A stretch of 64,000 nt of DNA from Zobellia russellii (GTDB lineage Bacteria; Bacteroidota; Bacteroidia; Flavobacteriales; Flavobacteriaceae), in contig NZ_JACSOI010000007.1 of NCBI RefSeq assembly GCF_018728565.1, positions 156,742 to 220,741 of the forward strand, written 5' to 3'. The notes under the pieces were generated by a model. The model was not told the origin of the DNA. It was given only the letters and a program-made list of their open reading frames with translations, and ran no database searches. Positions 18,995 through 28,512 of this stretch are shown one piece after another; the first letter of the stretch is position 1; the number at the start of each line of letters is the position of its first letter. The position numbers and the translations under genes were made by a program.

Positions 18995-21607
18995 TTAGAA
19001 AGGATAGTTAATACCAATTTGCAGTACGGAATTGGCTATATTGTAATCTCTGAACCATCTTTTTGAGATTACTTCCGCAGGATTATAGGTTTTAAATCCT
19101 AAGTCTGCACGTAATACAAAATAGGTAAAGTCATAACGAAGGCCAAAACCTGTGCCCAAGGCAATATCTTCTAATGATTTTAGACTGGTAAATGTGGCTT
19201 CGGGGTCTTCTACGTTGTCAAAAACATTCCAAATATTACCGGCATCCGCAAAAAGTGCTCCTTTAAGATTACCGAAAAGAGGAAATCTATATTCTAGATT
19301 GAGGCCAATTTTTAGGTTTGCTTCGTTAAAATCGTTAATTGCATCCGTACGGCCCGGCCCAAGGGAATACGGAGACCATGCTCTAATATCGTTAGCGCCA
19401 CCAGCAAAGTAACTCCGTACAAACGGAATGTTGTTGGAGTTGCCATACGGAATGGCAATACCAAAAAAGCTGCGGAATGCTAAAACGTTGGTCCTAGAAG
19501 TGGCCCAATATTTTACATAATCGAATTCCGTTTTTAAATATTGACTATAAGGAACGCCAAATACTAGTTGGTTCTCATTATCATTTTCGTTAAACGGAAT
19601 TATATTGGAAAGTAAGGATAGAGCATTGCCGGCACTTTCTAGTTTAAAACGAAACTGGAAGAAGTTGTTGTCCGTCAGGCCTTTTCTGTTGTTTAGGTTA
19701 AAACTGTAATTACTGGCAAAAATAAGGTTGTTCTCAGTAAGGCGTTGTCTTCTTTCTTCAATACGGCTTACGGTTTGGAATTCATCCGTAGTAGTTGGTA
19801 CATCTCCATTAAGAACTGCTTCTGTAAACTCTGTAGTTCCGGAGGGAATACGTAGGCGTGGATTATCCGAGTTCTCTGAAGTTTCAAAATATCGTGTTAG
19901 TTCAGGGTAGTCTACCGCATCGTTATAGCTGTCAAAACTATCTGCAACATCATCAAGTTGGTTATATGAATTGCCGTAAACGTTGAAAAAACGGTCTGGG
20001 TTAACGTTTCTAACGAACTGTATGTTCAGGAGTTCAACATCATGTTTTATAAAATCCGAGGGAACCCAATTGTATCCTAATACGGTATTGAAAGCCTGCT
20101 TATCCAGACCTATATTTTTTTGAAAGCTTGTACCTATGGAAATACGTGTACGGGGCAGGGTGTAACTGGGTATAATTTTATTTGTGTTGATAAAAGGTAG
20201 CCAGATTCTAGGGATGTCCAGCGTTAGGTCTGCACCAAACTCTTGTATGTTAAAAAACCTACTATCAATAATGCTGGGGTCGTTTGAGGAACCAATACTT
20301 AATCTACCTGCTAAATTTAGGTTTTCGGCTCCGCCAAAAAGGTTTCGTGCCTGTAATGAAGGGCTTAGAGCCAATCCTACTTGCTGAATGTTGGATCTTG
20401 TAACTTCAAACGATGTTCCCAATGAGTATTTAGGGCGTGCCGCTAGATAGATGTTGGCATCTAATGTTGCGGAACTGTCTGTTGGGGTAGACGTAATAGT
20501 AGGGTACTTAAAAACACCTAGGTTGGTAATCTGTCTGTAGGTACGTGTACGGTCTATATCTTTATAAATACTGTCTTTTTCAAAAAAAACGGCATTGGCC
20601 AAGGTCTTAGGTTTAAACCTTAGCTTGTTCCTGTAAAATATAGTGTAGTCTCCGTAGCGTATAAATTTTTGTTCGCTGTCGCGTTCGTCATATAGAAAAT
20701 CCGTATAAATATTGATTTTATCAAACTTATAAACCTTATACTCAGCACTGGTTACCGCACTGTCTCCTCGTCTTTTAAAATTGTCAATGTTGAGCTCAAT
20801 GTTCATTTTTTGGTCATTGGCCAATTTGGTGGTATCTGTGGCTATATCATAGGAAATAGAGCTTTCTTGAAAATTATAGATACCGGAATTTCTAAAAATT
20901 GTACTTAAACGTTCTCTCTCATTGGCAAATTTAGAGAGGTCAAATTGGTCTCCATCCTTTACGAACGCATCGTCTTTGTTGAGCAGGTAGATAGAATCTA
21001 TGGCTTTTGATTCTATTTTTCTTGATATGGAATCGATAATAAATGGCTCTCCTAAATCAATTTTGTAGGATACGGAAGCTCTTCTTTTGTCTACTAGACT
21101 ATCAATTTCAAAACGCGTATTGTTGTTAAAATAGCCTTTACTACCATAATAAGCGCTTAATCTTTCTAAGGTGCGTTTTGTTTTTGTGGTGTCCAGTATA
21201 GCGGGAGACTCGCCTACTTTTTTAAGCCATTCGCTAAGTCCGCTCACTAGAAAAGATTCCCCAAGGCGGTCAACTTGTTTTTTTGATAGAATGTTGTTTA
21301 GCCGTCGTTCTCTTTTTTCGTTTTTATCTAGCCAGGCCTGATATGAAGAATCGGGGTTCTTTTTTGCTAAATTATAAAGGTTAAGGCGTAGCGGGTAGCC
21401 AAGAAGGGTGGTGTTGGGCTCTTGAATGATGAGGCTTTCAATATCCTCATCTTTTACTTCTACACTATCTGCAAAGATTGTATTTTTTTTGAGCAAGAAT
21501 TCATCTTCGTCAACCCGTTTTAACGTGTTACAAGAGTTGATTGCCAGAACTACAAATAATAGGCTTATTTTAGCAGCGGTATTAGTAAAGCGTAACATTT
21601 TGCCCAT
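18995..21607 (-). CDS. tamL: TamL-like BamA/TamA-family outer membrane lipoprotein
   Basis: About 870 aa. A lipoprotein signal (SLLFVVLAINSC) is followed by NTLKRVDEDEFLLKKNTI, the usual start of the Bacteroidota TamA-like lipoproteins. POTRA-like repeats follow (RLSAYYGSKGYFNNNTRFEID; FRNSGIYNFQ), then a 16-strand Omp85 barrel with YFAGGANDIRAWSPYSLGPG and a C-terminal GFGLRYDFTYFVLRADLGFKTYNP. It probably helps insert or lipid-supply the outer membrane together with a TamB protein. No tamB lies beside it here. I start at ATG 21607; ATG 21598 is equally possible, and a TTG nine bases further out is unlikely. Confidence 0.85.
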   Translation of the reverse strand: MGKMLRFTNTAAKISLLFVVLAINSCNTLKRVDEDEFLLKKNTIFADSVEVKDEDIESLIIQEPNTTLLGYPLRLNLYNLAKKNPDSSYQAWLDKNEKRERRLNNILSKKQVDRLGESFLVSGLSEWLKKVGESPAILDTTKTKRTLERLSAYYGSKGYFNNNTRFEIDSLVDKRRASVSYKIDLGEPFIIDSISRKIESKAIDSIYLLNKDDAFVKDGDQFDLSKFANERERLSTIFRNSGIYNFQESSISYDIATDTTKLANDQKMNIELNIDNFKRRGDSAVTSAEYKVYKFDKINIYTDFLYDERDSEQKFIRYGDYTIFYRNKLRFKPKTLANAVFFEKDSIYKDIDRTRTYRQITNLGVFKYPTITSTPTDSSATLDANIYLAARPKYSLGTSFEVTRSNIQQVGLALSPSLQARNLFGGAENLNLAGRLSIGSSNDPSIIDSRFFNIQEFGADLTLDIPRIWLPFINTNKIIPSYTLPRTRISIGTSFQKNIGLDKQAFNTVLGYNWVPSDFIKHDVELLNIQFVRNVNPDRFFNVYGNSYNQLDDVADSFDSYNDAVDYPELTRYFETSENSDNPRLRIPSGTTEFTEAVLNGDVPTTTDEFQTVSRIEERRQRLTENNLIFASNYSFNLNNRKGLTDNNFFQFRFKLESAGNALSLLSNIIPFNENDNENQLVFGVPYSQYLKTEFDYVKYWATSRTNVLAFRSFFGIAIPYGNSNNIPFVRSYFAGGANDIRAWSPYSLGPGRTDAINDFNEANLKIGLNLEYRFPLFGNLKGALFADAGNIWNVFDNVEDPEATFTSLKSLEDIALGTGFGLRYDFTYFVLRADLGFKTYNPAEVISKRWFRDYNIANSVLQIGINYPF

Positions 21608-21791
21608 AGAGATCAAAAATACATTGATTTCATTTAAACTTTTTTATTTGAAGCTGAAAATATAAGTTTTTCTAAGGGATGAGTCATTTTAGGCAGTCTT
21701 GATAACTTATTTTTCTAGTACAGCGTGAATATAAGGGGTAAAATAACATTTTTGCACAAATAAAAATCATCGGATAGAAGTATAGATTACT

Positions 21792-22514
21792 ATGGTTTCA
21801 AAAAATCAAGTCAAACTTGTAAAAAGTCTACATCAAAAAAAGTACCGAAATCGTTATAATCTTTTCGTTGCCGAAGGTATAAAGGTTGTTCAGGAGTTAG
21901 TGCATTCCAGTTTTAAGGTTTATGCTCTCTTTAGTACGGATGCGCATATTGATTTGGGAAGCGAGGATGTTATTGAGATAATTAGTGAGGCCGATTTAAA
22001 AAAAATGAGTGCTCTTACTACTCCTAACAAGATTTTGGGCGTGTTTGAAATACCCGAGACTCAAAAACCTAATTTTGACAGCTGGGTGGTGGTTTTGGAT
22101 GATATTCGTGATCCTGGAAATTTAGGAACTATAATTAGGTTGTGCGATTGGTTTGGTATAGAGCATTTAGTATGTTCTTCCCATACGGTAGATTGTTATA
22201 ACCCCAAGACCTTACAAGCTACAATGGGTTCCATTTCTCGTGTAAATATTGGGTATACAGATATTTTAAACTTTTTAAAGGATGCTCCGGTAGATGTCTT
22301 TGGCGCCTTTATGGAAGGTGAAAGCGTATATGGGCAAGAGTTGCCTAGTTCTGGAATTTTGGTAATGGGTAATGAGGCCAATGGCATTTCCATGGAAGTG
22401 GAAGCTATGGTGACTAAAAAAATTAGTATTCCCCAATTTGGAAGAAGTACTACCGAAAGCCTGAACGTAGCTACCGCTACCGCTATTTTATTGAATGAAA
22501 TTAGACGGGGTTAG
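21792..22514 (+). CDS. TrmH/SpoU family RNA 2'-O-methyltransferase
   Basis: 240 aa SPOUT methyltransferase. The N-terminal substrate-binding domain (KLVKSLHQKKYRNRYNLFVAEGIKVVQEL) is followed by the knot domain with VVLDDIRDPGNLGTIIRLCDWFG, YNPKTLQATMGSISRV, ILVMGNEANGIS and IPQFGRSTTESLNVATATAILLNE. It probably methylates 23S rRNA or tRNA; the exact nucleotide cannot be told. It is divergent from tamL and ends two bases before the stop codon of porT on the opposite strand. Confidence 0.92.
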   Translation: MVSKNQVKLVKSLHQKKYRNRYNLFVAEGIKVVQELVHSSFKVYALFSTDAHIDLGSEDVIEIISEADLKKMSALTTPNKILGVFEIPETQKPNFDSWVVVLDDIRDPGNLGTIIRLCDWFGIEHLVCSSHTVDCYNPKTLQATMGSISRVNIGYTDILNFLKDAPVDVFGAFMEGESVYGQELPSSGILVMGNEANGISMEVEAMVTKKISIPQFGRSTTESLNVATATAILLNEIRRG

Positions 22515-22516
22515 GG

Positions 22517-23236
22517 TTATTCAAAAGTAAAGTTTATGAACAAGCCTCTGGTTTTCATAGATTCTATGTTTCCGGTCCATGGGCTATTGGGGTCGTTGTC
22601 TCTAATGATTTCATCTGTTAGCCCAAAAACACCACGTATGGAAGGGGTGAATTTGAAATATTCCAGATAAAAGTCGATTCCAAAACCGAGCTCATAATTG
22701 TAAGTCCACTTTTTCATTCTAAATGTGCCGCTGCTGTTGTCGTCAAGGCTCTTTTCATTACTTCCAAGGTTTAGGGAGGCAGAAGGCCCGGCTACTAAAA
22801 ATGGTTTAAAATTGCCAAAACGGCGCATTCCTACTTTTAACAGAACAGGAAAATTAATGTAGGTAGATTTTACTTCGGTAATGGCATCGCGTTCTCCTTC
22901 TTCCGTAGCGGTAAAGCCAGGAAAACCTAAAGTACGTGCGTTATAATACAGGCCTGGTTCAAAACGTACATCAAGAAATTCATTTAAACGCAGCTCGCCA
23001 ATAAGACCTACGTTAAAGCCAGTTGACTCCAAAACTTGGATATCCGTGCCTTGGTTGCCACGATCTTGTTTGTAATCAAATTTAAACCCATATCTATTAA
23101 AGCCCAGAAAATATCCGTAGTTCAGAAGTTTTTTATCCTTGTTCTCAATATTAAGAACGGGGTTGGAGTTAAATTGGGCATTCGCCGGTAGGGATAGGAA
23201 TAAAATACCTCCCAAAAGCAAAAAAAATCTTTTCAT
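22517..23236 (-). CDS. porT: Type IX secretion outer membrane barrel protein PorT
   Basis: 239 aa. A signal peptide (MKRFFLLLGGILFLSLPANAQ) precedes a small beta-barrel with alternating hydrophobic residues (LNYGYFLGFNRYGFKFDY; YINFPVLLKVGMRRFGNFKPFLVAGPSASL; YNYELGFGIDFYLEYFKFTPSIRG). It matches the PorT/SprT family required for type IX secretion and gliding in Bacteroidota. The position directly downstream of the menaquinone methyltransferase gene is the usual flavobacterial neighbourhood for porT. Other small OMP_b-brl proteins look alike, so the name rests on both sequence pattern and context. Confidence 0.82.
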   Translation of the reverse strand: MKRFFLLLGGILFLSLPANAQFNSNPVLNIENKDKKLLNYGYFLGFNRYGFKFDYKQDRGNQGTDIQVLESTGFNVGLIGELRLNEFLDVRFEPGLYYNARTLGFPGFTATEEGERDAITEVKSTYINFPVLLKVGMRRFGNFKPFLVAGPSASLNLGSNEKSLDDNSSGTFRMKKWTYNYELGFGIDFYLEYFKFTPSIRGVFGLTDEIIRDNDPNSPWTGNIESMKTRGLFINFTFE

Positions 23237-23315
23237 TCAAAAAAATATTATCCGTTCGCTTTTCTGGTCAAAAAAAAGTAGAACCGCTATTTTTACTGGC
23301 CTTTCGGCTGCGAAA

Positions 23316-24044
23316 TTATTTTGTAGCAACATATATAGATGCAACCCCAAATGTTTGGGGCTTGTTCTCTACCTCTATAAACCCGATTTTCCGTAAAATA
23401 TTGTTGAAGGCATTTCCGTGGGGGAAAACAGAAGCAGATTCACTTAAATAGGTGTAGGCAGATTTATCCTTGGAAAACAATTTTCCAATAGCAGGTAACA
23501 TATATTTTATATAGAGATTGTAACCCTGTTTAAAAGGTGTTTTGGTAGGAACGGAAGTCTCCAGAACAACAAAAGTACCGCCGGGAGCGAGCACCCTGTG
23601 TATTTCAGCAAGGCCTTTTTCCAATGTCTCAAAATTACGAACGCCAAAAGCTACGGTAATGGCATCAAAACTACCGGTTTCAAAAGGTAGGTTCTCGCTA
23701 TCGCCCACAACCATTTCAATGGTGTTGTTCAAGCTTTTTTGTGCTATTTTCTTTTTGCCAACCTCTAACATTCCCGGAGAAATGTCTAGTCCTACTATCT
23801 TTTTGGCTCCTGTTTCAACTAAATTTATGGCTAAATCACCTGTTCCTGTGGCTATATCCAAAATGGAGTTGGGCTTTTTGGCCGTTAAAATGGCAACCAC
23901 CCGTTTCCGCCATTTAATATCTATTCCAAACGAAATTACACGGTTTAGGCCATCGTAGTTTTCCGATATATTATCGAACATTTGGGTAACTTGGTCTTTC
24001 TTGCCAAGTTCAGAATCTTTGTAGGGTGTAACCTTTTTGGCCAT
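23316..24044 (-). CDS. ubiE: Demethylmenaquinone methyltransferase (UbiE/MenG)
   Basis: 242 aa. It makes the last C-methylation of menaquinone from demethylmenaquinone and SAM. Visible motifs are VTQMFDNISENYDGLNRVISFGIDIKWRK, the SAM-binding LDIATGTGDLAIN, GLDISPGMLEVG, GDSENLPFETGSFDAITVAFGVRNF and the C-terminal LRKIGF. I start at ATG 24044 (MAKKVTPYKD); the longer frame begins with TTG and adds seven residues. It lies upstream of porT with an 80-bp gap. Confidence 0.96.
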   Translation of the reverse strand: MAKKVTPYKDSELGKKDQVTQMFDNISENYDGLNRVISFGIDIKWRKRVVAILTAKKPNSILDIATGTGDLAINLVETGAKKIVGLDISPGMLEVGKKKIAQKSLNNTIEMVVGDSENLPFETGSFDAITVAFGVRNFETLEKGLAEIHRVLAPGGTFVVLETSVPTKTPFKQGYNLYIKYMLPAIGKLFSKDKSAYTYLSESASVFPHGNAFNNILRKIGFIEVENKPQTFGVASIYVATK

Positions 24045-24157
24045 AATGGGCAATTTTTTGGGCAAAGATACAATATCGTTTCAAGTAAACCTTCAAGCCA
24101 ACAAATGAATGAAAGTGCATTTTATCGCCATTTTAAATAGGCAACCAAAATATTATG

Positions 24158-24165
24158 TAATTTTG
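24158..24165 (+). promoter_or_regulatory. Putative -7 box before trkA
   Basis: TAATTTTG fits TAnnTTTG and lies about 80 bp before the trkA start. No proper -33 element was seen. Confidence 0.35.
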
Positions 24166-24247
24166 CGCAGCAAAATATAAACAGCCATGTAGTTTTTACA
24201 TTCATAAAGGGTTTATAAACTGCAGACCCGAATTAAGTTGCTGATAA

Positions 24248-25597
24248 ATGAAAATTATTATCGCAGGTGCTGGTGAAGTTGGTTTTCACTTGGCTAAACT
24301 GCTATCTTACGAATCCCAAGATATTACACTCATTGATACTAGAAAGGAGAGTTTGGCCTATGCCGATACTCATTTGGATATTCGCGTGTTACGTGGTGAT
24401 GCTACTTCTATTTCTGTTTTGAGGGATGCAGATGTGCAAAATTCCAGATTGGTAATTGGGGTTACGTCTTCAGAAACAACCAATATTACTTTATGTATGT
24501 TGGCAAAGCAATTGGGATGTAAAAGAACCATTGCCAGGATTTCAAATACGGAATTCATAGAAAATCAAGAAGATATTAATTTTGCTAATCTTGGTATTGA
24601 TGAATTGATATCTCCAGAAGAATTGGCTGCAACGGAAATACAACTATTGTTAAATAAATCGGCCTTTAACGATACCTATGAATTTGAGGAGGGTAAACTA
24701 ATTATGGTGGGTGTTTCCTTACCTGCTTCCGCGCCTTTTGTGGGGAAAATGGTAAAAGAAGCGGCAAGGGTGTTTCCGGAACTCAACTTTATGCCAATAG
24801 CCTTACAGCGAACCGGAACCCAGTATACGGTTGTGCCTAGGGGTGATACCGTTTTTAAACATGGTGATCAGGTCTATTTTATTACGACTAAGGAAGGTGT
24901 TGAGCAGTTGTACAAACTTACCGGTAAAAAGAAAGAATCCATTAGAAATGTAATGATTCTTGGGGGTAGTAAAGTAGGGTTTAAAGCGGCTCGTGATCTT
25001 TGTGTGAGCAAGTTTAACGTAAAGTTGATAGAGAAGGACAAAGAAAAAGCCTTTGACCTAGCAGATGACCTGCCCAATGCCCTTGTAATTAATGGCGATG
25101 GTAGAAACGTTGAATTGCTTGAGGAAGAAAGTCTGGAATCTATGGATGCCTTTATTGCAGTTACCGGAAATTCAGAAACTAATATCATGTCCTGTTTGGT
25201 GGCAAAGTCCAAGCATATCAAGAAAACCATTGCTATGGTTGAAAATATGGACTATTTTCAGTTATCGCATTCCATTGGTATAGATACCTTAATAAACAAA
25301 AAACTACTTGCCGCCAATAATATATTTAGACATATCCGTAAAGGTGAGGTAGTGGCGTTAATGCGTTTAAACAACCTGAACGCAGAAATCCTAGAGTTTG
25401 TGGTTAAGCCCAATTCAAGGGTAACGGGTAGTGTTATTCGTGAACTTAAGTTTCCGAGAGCGGCTACCATTGGCGGGGTCATTCGCGGAGAGGAAGGAAT
25501 TATTGCCTTAGGGGGATTTGAAATTCAAGCGGGAGACCGCGTTGTGGTTTGTTGTTTGCCAGAGGCTATTCCTAAAATAGAACGATTGTTTCTTTAA
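24248..25597 (+). CDS. trkA: Trk potassium uptake regulatory protein TrkA
   Basis: 449 aa cytoplasmic peripheral protein that gates potassium uptake. It contains two RCK modules, each an NAD-binding Rossmann fold (GAGEVGFHLAKLL at residue 7; GGSKVGFKAARDL near 241) plus a TrkA_C lobe (EFVVKPNSRVTGSVIRELKFP in the second). This double arrangement is the TrkA type, as opposed to the single-RCK KtrA. It overlaps trkH by one base in a TAATG junction, so the subunits are translationally coupled. Confidence 0.96.
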   Translation: MKIIIAGAGEVGFHLAKLLSYESQDITLIDTRKESLAYADTHLDIRVLRGDATSISVLRDADVQNSRLVIGVTSSETTNITLCMLAKQLGCKRTIARISNTEFIENQEDINFANLGIDELISPEELAATEIQLLLNKSAFNDTYEFEEGKLIMVGVSLPASAPFVGKMVKEAARVFPELNFMPIALQRTGTQYTVVPRGDTVFKHGDQVYFITTKEGVEQLYKLTGKKKESIRNVMILGGSKVGFKAARDLCVSKFNVKLIEKDKEKAFDLADDLPNALVINGDGRNVELLEEESLESMDAFIAVTGNSETNIMSCLVAKSKHIKKTIAMVENMDYFQLSHSIGIDTLINKKLLAANNIFRHIRKGEVVALMRLNNLNAEILEFVVKPNSRVTGSVIRELKFPRAATIGGVIRGEEGIIALGGFEIQAGDRVVVCCLPEAIPKIERLFL

Positions 25598-27087
25598 TGC
25601 AGTTAAACTCAAAAATAATATTTCATATCATGGGGCTGCTGTTGTTGTGCAACGGGGGCTTTATGCTATTAGCAGCGTTAGTAAGTGGCATCTATGATGA
25701 TGGTGCAACTTTAAGTATTGCGCTGGCGGCTATTACAACCATGTTCGTGGGTACCTTTGCTATGTTCTATACTAGGGGGCATAAGAAAGAAGTAAAGCGA
25801 AGAGAAGGGTATATTATTGTTACTTTTGGCTGGTTGGTGATGTCCTTTTCCGGTATGCTGCCTTATTTGTTTTCGGGTGAAATACCTACCGTTACCAATG
25901 CCTTTTTTGAGACGGTTTCCGGCTATACCACCACCGGGGCTTCAATTTTAGATGATATAGAAGTTCTACCGGAAGGTTTGTTGTTCTGGCGTAGTCTTAC
26001 CCATTGGATAGGAGGTATGGGGATTATAGTTTTGGCCATTGCAATCTTACCTTTGTTGGGTATTGGAGGAATGCAGTTGTTTGCTGCCGAAGCACCTGGG
26101 CCCAGTGCCGATAAGTTACATCCCCGAATTACGGATACCGCAAAGCGACTTTGGTTAATCTATGTAGGGTATACTTTAGCGGAAACCGTGCTTTTGAAAT
26201 TGGCCGGTATGAGCTTTTTTGATGCCATTAACCATTCTTTAGCTACTTTGTCTACAGGTGGTTTCTCTACTAAGAACCTAAGTGTGGCCTATTGGAATGA
26301 CCAACCTCTTATACAGTATATTATAATCTTATTTATGTTTCTTGCCGGAAGTAACTTTGTACTTAGTTATTTTGCTTTTAAGGGTAAGGTACAGCGTGTG
26401 TTACAGGATGAGGAGTTTAGGTATTACGGTGGTTTTGTTATTGTGTTTACGATAATTGCGGCCCTAGTGGTTTATTTGAAAGCCGAAGTTCCTGTCACGG
26501 AATACCATCCTATGGTTCTGGGAAGTGGGGAAAGTGCTTTTAGACATACCTTGTTTCAGGTAATTTCTGTAATAACTACTACAGGTTTTGTCTCGGCCGA
26601 TTTTACAAGTTGGACTCCTTTCTTAACCGTTTTCTTTTTTGGTTTGATGTTTCTGGGCGGTTCTGCCGGTTCTACTTCGGGAGGAATAAAAGTAATGCGC
26701 CATATTCTTATTATTAAGAACGGATTGTTGGAGTTTAAGCGAACATTGCATCCTAACGGAATAATTCCTGTACGGTACAATAATAAGACGGTAAAGGAGC
26801 AAATTGTGTATAATATCATTGCTTTTTTCGTACTCTATATGTTGTTGTTCATAATAGGGGCTTTGGTGTTGGGTGCCATGGGTATCGATTTTGTGACGGC
26901 TATTGGTGGTTCTGCATCTTCTCTGGGGAATGTTGGTCCAGCTTTTGGGGGATTATACCCGCTAAGTAATTTTAACGGTCTGCCGGATGCTGCAAAATGG
27001 TGGTGCGGCTTTCTTATGCTAGCAGGTAGGTTGGAGCTTTTTACGGTTCTTATTCTATTAACCCCTTATTTCTGGAAACGTACTTAG
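25597..27087 (+). CDS. trkH: Potassium uptake channel TrkH/KtrB family
   Basis: 496 aa inner-membrane protein with four pore-loop repeats, each with the selectivity Gly: TVSGYTTTGAS, LSTGGFSTKN, VISVITTTGFVSADF and GSASSLGNVGPAFGG. Between them lie eight or more membrane helices (LLLLCNGGFMLLAALVSGIY at the start; LLFIIGALVLGAMGI near the end). The GSAGSTSGGIKVMRHILIIKN loop before the last repeat gates the channel. It is preceded immediately by trkA, so this is a complete two-gene Trk system. Confidence 0.95.
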   Translation: MQLNSKIIFHIMGLLLLCNGGFMLLAALVSGIYDDGATLSIALAAITTMFVGTFAMFYTRGHKKEVKRREGYIIVTFGWLVMSFSGMLPYLFSGEIPTVTNAFFETVSGYTTTGASILDDIEVLPEGLLFWRSLTHWIGGMGIIVLAIAILPLLGIGGMQLFAAEAPGPSADKLHPRITDTAKRLWLIYVGYTLAETVLLKLAGMSFFDAINHSLATLSTGGFSTKNLSVAYWNDQPLIQYIIILFMFLAGSNFVLSYFAFKGKVQRVLQDEEFRYYGGFVIVFTIIAALVVYLKAEVPVTEYHPMVLGSGESAFRHTLFQVISVITTTGFVSADFTSWTPFLTVFFFGLMFLGGSAGSTSGGIKVMRHILIIKNGLLEFKRTLHPNGIIPVRYNNKTVKEQIVYNIIAFFVLYMLLFIIGALVLGAMGIDFVTAIGGSASSLGNVGPAFGGLYPLSNFNGLPDAAKWWCGFLMLAGRLELFTVLILLTPYFWKRT

Positions 27088-27153
27088 TTAAATGATAAGT
27101 CCTTTTTTACGGAAGCTATAGGTTAAATATCTTCGCTGAAAGAGTAGATATAG

Positions 27154-27192
27154 AAAAACCCCGTTAATAGTAACTATTAACGGGGTTTTAAA
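27154..27192. terminator. Bidirectional terminator between trkH and the aminotransferase gene
   Basis: AAACCCCGTTAATAG and CTATTAACGGGGTTT form a 15-bp stem with a 3-base loop, flanked by A-rich and T-rich sequence on both sides. It serves the convergent genes ending at 27087 (+) and 27210 (-). Confidence 0.9.
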
Positions 27193-27209
27193 AAATATTT
27201 AAGTTACTT

Positions 27210-28418
27210 CTATTGAAGTGCTTTTTTAATTCTAGAAATAGCCTCTCTAATTTCGCTCTCCGCGGCAGCGTAAGAAATACGAATACAGTTGCCGTTCCCA
27301 AAGGCATCTCCGGTAACAGTAGCTACATTTGCATATTCCAATAGGTACATGGCAAAATCCGAAGCGTTGTTAATGGTAACACCGTTTAAGGTTTTTCCAA
27401 AATAGGCGGTAACATCAGGGTAAACATAAAATGCTCCGTCAGGTTCGTTACATTTAAATCCTTCTATACCGTTCAATAGCTCTAGGATAATAGCCCTACG
27501 CTCCTTAAACTCGTCTACCATATATTTTATGCGGTCTGGAGACTCAACCAATGCGGTAATAACGGCACGCTGTGCAATACAGTTGGCACCACTAGTAACT
27601 TGGCCTTGTAGCTTGTTGCAGGCACGGGCTATGTAGGTAGGACCTCCAATGTAACCAATACGCCATCCGGTCATCGCAAATGCTTTTGCAACTCCGTTTA
27701 CGGTAACCGTACGGTCAAACATATCTTCAAAAGCGGCCATAGAGGCATGCTTGGTTACTCCGTAGTTAATGTGTTCGTATATCTCATCACTAACGACTAT
27801 GATTTGTGGGTGTTTCTGTAAAACATCCGCCAATGCGCGTAACTCTTCTTTACTATAGATAGAACCACTTGGGTTACAAGGAGAGCTGTACCAAAGCATT
27901 TTGGTCTTAGGTGTAATAGCAGCTTCTAATTGCTCGGGCGTCATTTTAAAGTCGCTCTCTATGCTTGTAGCAACTTCAACAGGAACACCGTCCGCTAATT
28001 TTACAATATCACTATAACTTACCCAGTAAGGACAAGGTAGAATAACTTCGTCACCTTCATTTAGAACCACCTGTGCAATGTTGTACAAAGCTTGCTTGGC
28101 TCCTGTAGATACTACAATTTGAGAAGGTTCGTAGCTAATACCGTTATCTCTCTTGAATTTGGTGATAATAGCATCTTTTAAGTCTACATATCCGTCTACA
28201 GGTGTATAGGAATTATAGTCTTGGTTTATGGCGTTTACGGCGGCTTCCTTGATGTAATCAGGAGTGTTAAAATCAGGCTCGCCCAAACTTAAACCGATTA
28301 TATCTTTTCCCGCAGCACGTAATTCGCGCGCTTTAGCGGCCATTTCCAAAGTAGCCGAAGGAGTAAGGCTATTGATACGGTCAGAAAGTTGATTTTTTGT
28401 GGCAGTTGATGGTGTCAT
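27210..28418 (-). CDS. Class I PLP-dependent aminotransferase (aspartate aminotransferase-like)
   Basis: 402 aa fold-type I aminotransferase. Signatures are DIIGLSLGEPDFNTP, the cofactor-stacking VVSTGAKQALYN, WYSSPCNPSGSIYS, VVSDEIYEHINYG and the Schiff-base lysine in NGVAKAFAMTGWRIGY. The C-terminal part contains NCIRISYAAAE with the substrate carboxylate-binding Arg. This is the aspartate/prephenate aminotransferase (Igamma) branch; the amino-acid preference is not determined by sequence alone. Single gene with its own terminator. Confidence 0.93.
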   Translation of the reverse strand: MTPSTATKNQLSDRINSLTPSATLEMAAKARELRAAGKDIIGLSLGEPDFNTPDYIKEAAVNAINQDYNSYTPVDGYVDLKDAIITKFKRDNGISYEPSQIVVSTGAKQALYNIAQVVLNEGDEVILPCPYWVSYSDIVKLADGVPVEVATSIESDFKMTPEQLEAAITPKTKMLWYSSPCNPSGSIYSKEELRALADVLQKHPQIIVVSDEIYEHINYGVTKHASMAAFEDMFDRTVTVNGVAKAFAMTGWRIGYIGGPTYIARACNKLQGQVTSGANCIAQRAVITALVESPDRIKYMVDEFKERRAIILELLNGIEGFKCNEPDGAFYVYPDVTAYFGKTLNGVTINNASDFAMYLLEYANVATVTGDAFGNGNCIRISYAAAESEIREAISRIKKALQ

Positions 28419-28512
28419 AATAAAACTAAGGTTTGTGCACGAAGCAAATTAAATAACTCATAGACCGTTACTCTCTAAATTACTTGTGCTAATAAAGTTT
28501 CTTAAATTACGT

